A stretch of 7,372 nucleotides of DNA, from the NCBI GenBank assembly GCA_002353225.1, contig DEJF01000078.1, positions 1 through 7,372 of the forward strand, given 5' to 3'. Origin of the DNA: Prevotella sp. UBA2755 (lineage in GTDB: Bacteria > Bacteroidota > Bacteroidia > Bacteroidales > Bacteroidaceae). Made by a program: the position numbers and the translations under genes. Below, piece after piece: positions 6,434-7,372 of this stretch (position 1 is the stretch's first letter; each line of letters begins with the position of its first letter). A model generated the notes under the pieces. It saw nothing but the letters and a program-made list of their open reading frames with translations, was not told where the DNA came from and searched no databases.

Positions 6434-7372
6434 CTATATTGCTGACTTATATGTGAACAACTCATTATCATCCAAGTCTGGGCGTTTTGTCACCTCTCTT
6501 ACGTAGTCACGTACCAGATGCCGCCACTCATTAGGTTTCATGCTAAAATACTTTTCTTGAAATTCACGTATGCACTCCAGATAAATAGTCTTAATGGTTG
6601 TTCCATCTTCCAGTTCCATCATGTTGTGAATCAGCTTACGAACATCATTATCATCAGGTATGTTGGCTAACATTGAACCAGAAGCAATGAAACGAACCTC
6701 ATCAGCTTTCTTGCCTCGCTTTGACGGTGGAGCGACTTTCATTGTTGGTTGTGAAGAGCCTTGGCTAATACTCTCGCCACTAACGACCCTCACTAAGTCA
6801 TGTATCTCATTCACATAGTTACGCACTGCTATGAAGTTCTTACCAAACGTGTCAATCCATTCATATTGTGCAAACGGTTCCTCTTCCATAAGTGTATTTG
6901 GGGTTATATCACCGTTGTCACAAACGTATGTTATGATACTCTTGATATATTCCTCTTGCAGTGAGTTAAGTGTGGTATCAGATAGAAACTGTGAGAAACG
7001 TTCCATTGCGATATGACGGTCAACACCTATCTGTGAGCGTATAAACGCACCCACGCTGTCACCACATATCATATTGCTCTTGGCAATGAATTTCTCATAG
7101 TCCTCCTTAGTGCCAAGTTCTTTCCAACAAATCTTTTCCAGTTCGCTAATGTCTGCCGATGTCAGTTTCTCCATGTTCACTATCTTCTGGATAACTGGCA
7201 GTTCTTTATTCTCTGCTAGGAAGTCCATAACTCGCTGTTTGTATGAGGTCTGCAATGGCACATCTTTGGGTGTCCCTTTGGTTTCTACAGTGTCCTTAAT
7301 GTTGATGGTAAACTTCTGATTGGTGATACCAGTAATGAACTGTACCAAATCCCTTATCTCCTTACGGACATA
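6434..7372 (-). CDS. hsdR: Type I restriction enzyme R subunit, C-terminal part, cut by window edge
   Basis: The frame is open at the right edge and gives the last 312 codons of a longer gene. It starts YVRKEIRDLVQFI, which resembles the segment after the helicase motor in HsdR proteins. Residues about 44-190 (counted from the first codon in the window) match the EcoEI_R_C type of HsdR C-terminal domain, including GAFIRSQIGVDRHIAMERF, LSDTTLNSLQEEYIKSII and VCDNGDITPNTLMEEEPF. In the family this domain attaches R to the HsdM/HsdS methylase core; nuclease and helicase domains would lie upstream. After it comes an extra tail of about 115 residues: a basic linker (VAPPSKRGKKADEVRF) and a helical, acidic segment (NDVRKLIHNMMELEDG, NEWRHLVRDYVREV). 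The frame stops with TAG. A TTG at 7348 is only an internal codon. Confidence 0.88.
   Translation of the reverse strand, partial: YVRKEIRDLVQFITGITNQKFTINIKDTVETKGTPKDVPLQTSYKQRVMDFLAENKELPVIQKIVNMEKLTSADISELEKICWKELGTKEDYEKFIAKSNMICGDSVGAFIRSQIGVDRHIAMERFSQFLSDTTLNSLQEEYIKSIITYVCDNGDITPNTLMEEEPFAQYEWIDTFGKNFIAVRNYVNEIHDLVRVVSGESISQGSSQPTMKVAPPSKRGKKADEVRFIASGSMLANIPDDNDVRKLIHNMMELEDGTTIKTIYLECIREFQEKYFSMKPNEWRHLVRDYVREVTKRPDLDDNELFTYKSAI

Noticed and set aside
6092..6506. Plus-strand frames of 117 and 83 codons opposite the phosphatase gene
   Set aside because: They are antisense to a confidently identified phosphatase and show no domain.
1..7372. CRISPR array, tRNA or rRNA
   Set aside because: I saw no regularly spaced identical repeats and no tRNA- or rRNA-like sequence on either strand.

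Overview
The window looks like chromosomal accessory DNA from a Bacteroidales bacterium, most likely Prevotella/Segatella or a close relative. The evidence is a textbook Bacteroidetes promoter (TTTG, 19 bp, TATCTTTG), AT-rich leaders without clear Shine-Dalgarno sites, and remains of a Bacteroidales-type IS4-family transposase with a DUF4372-like N-terminus. All intact genes lie on the minus strand, so transcription runs right to left.

Right part (about 5513-7372). The 3' end of a type I restriction subunit gene, hsdR, enters from the right edge and carries an unusual C-terminal tail. Downstream are a low-molecular-weight protein tyrosine phosphatase and a small exported protein of unknown function, only 7 bp apart. 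These three could be co-transcribed, but nothing shows that they work together.

Middle (about 5018-5512). No functional gene is present. This stretch holds a plus-strand remnant of an IS4-family insertion sequence (about 100 transposase codons with an internal amber stop), AT-rich palindromes, and the minus-strand promoter of the left operon. The stop codon of the small exported protein lies inside the region that still looks like transposase, so the insertion may have reshaped that gene's end.

Left part (about 1-5017). This is the most distinctive part: a two-gene cassette behind its own promoter. The first gene encodes a 132-residue exported protein with two YD repeats and a complete type I dockerin. 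Fourteen bases later comes a 1496-residue exported RHS/YD protein. It consists of a signal peptide, an Fn3-like domain, three S-layer-homology-like modules, a DUF6531-like entry segment, about two dozen YD repeats, an RHS core ending in DPEG, and a 176-residue tail with a hydrophobic segment. This suggests a Sec-exported, surface-displayed RHS shell whose tail could be an effector. A small hydrophobic reading frame beginning just downstream, cut by the window edge, is a weak candidate for a partner or immunity gene.
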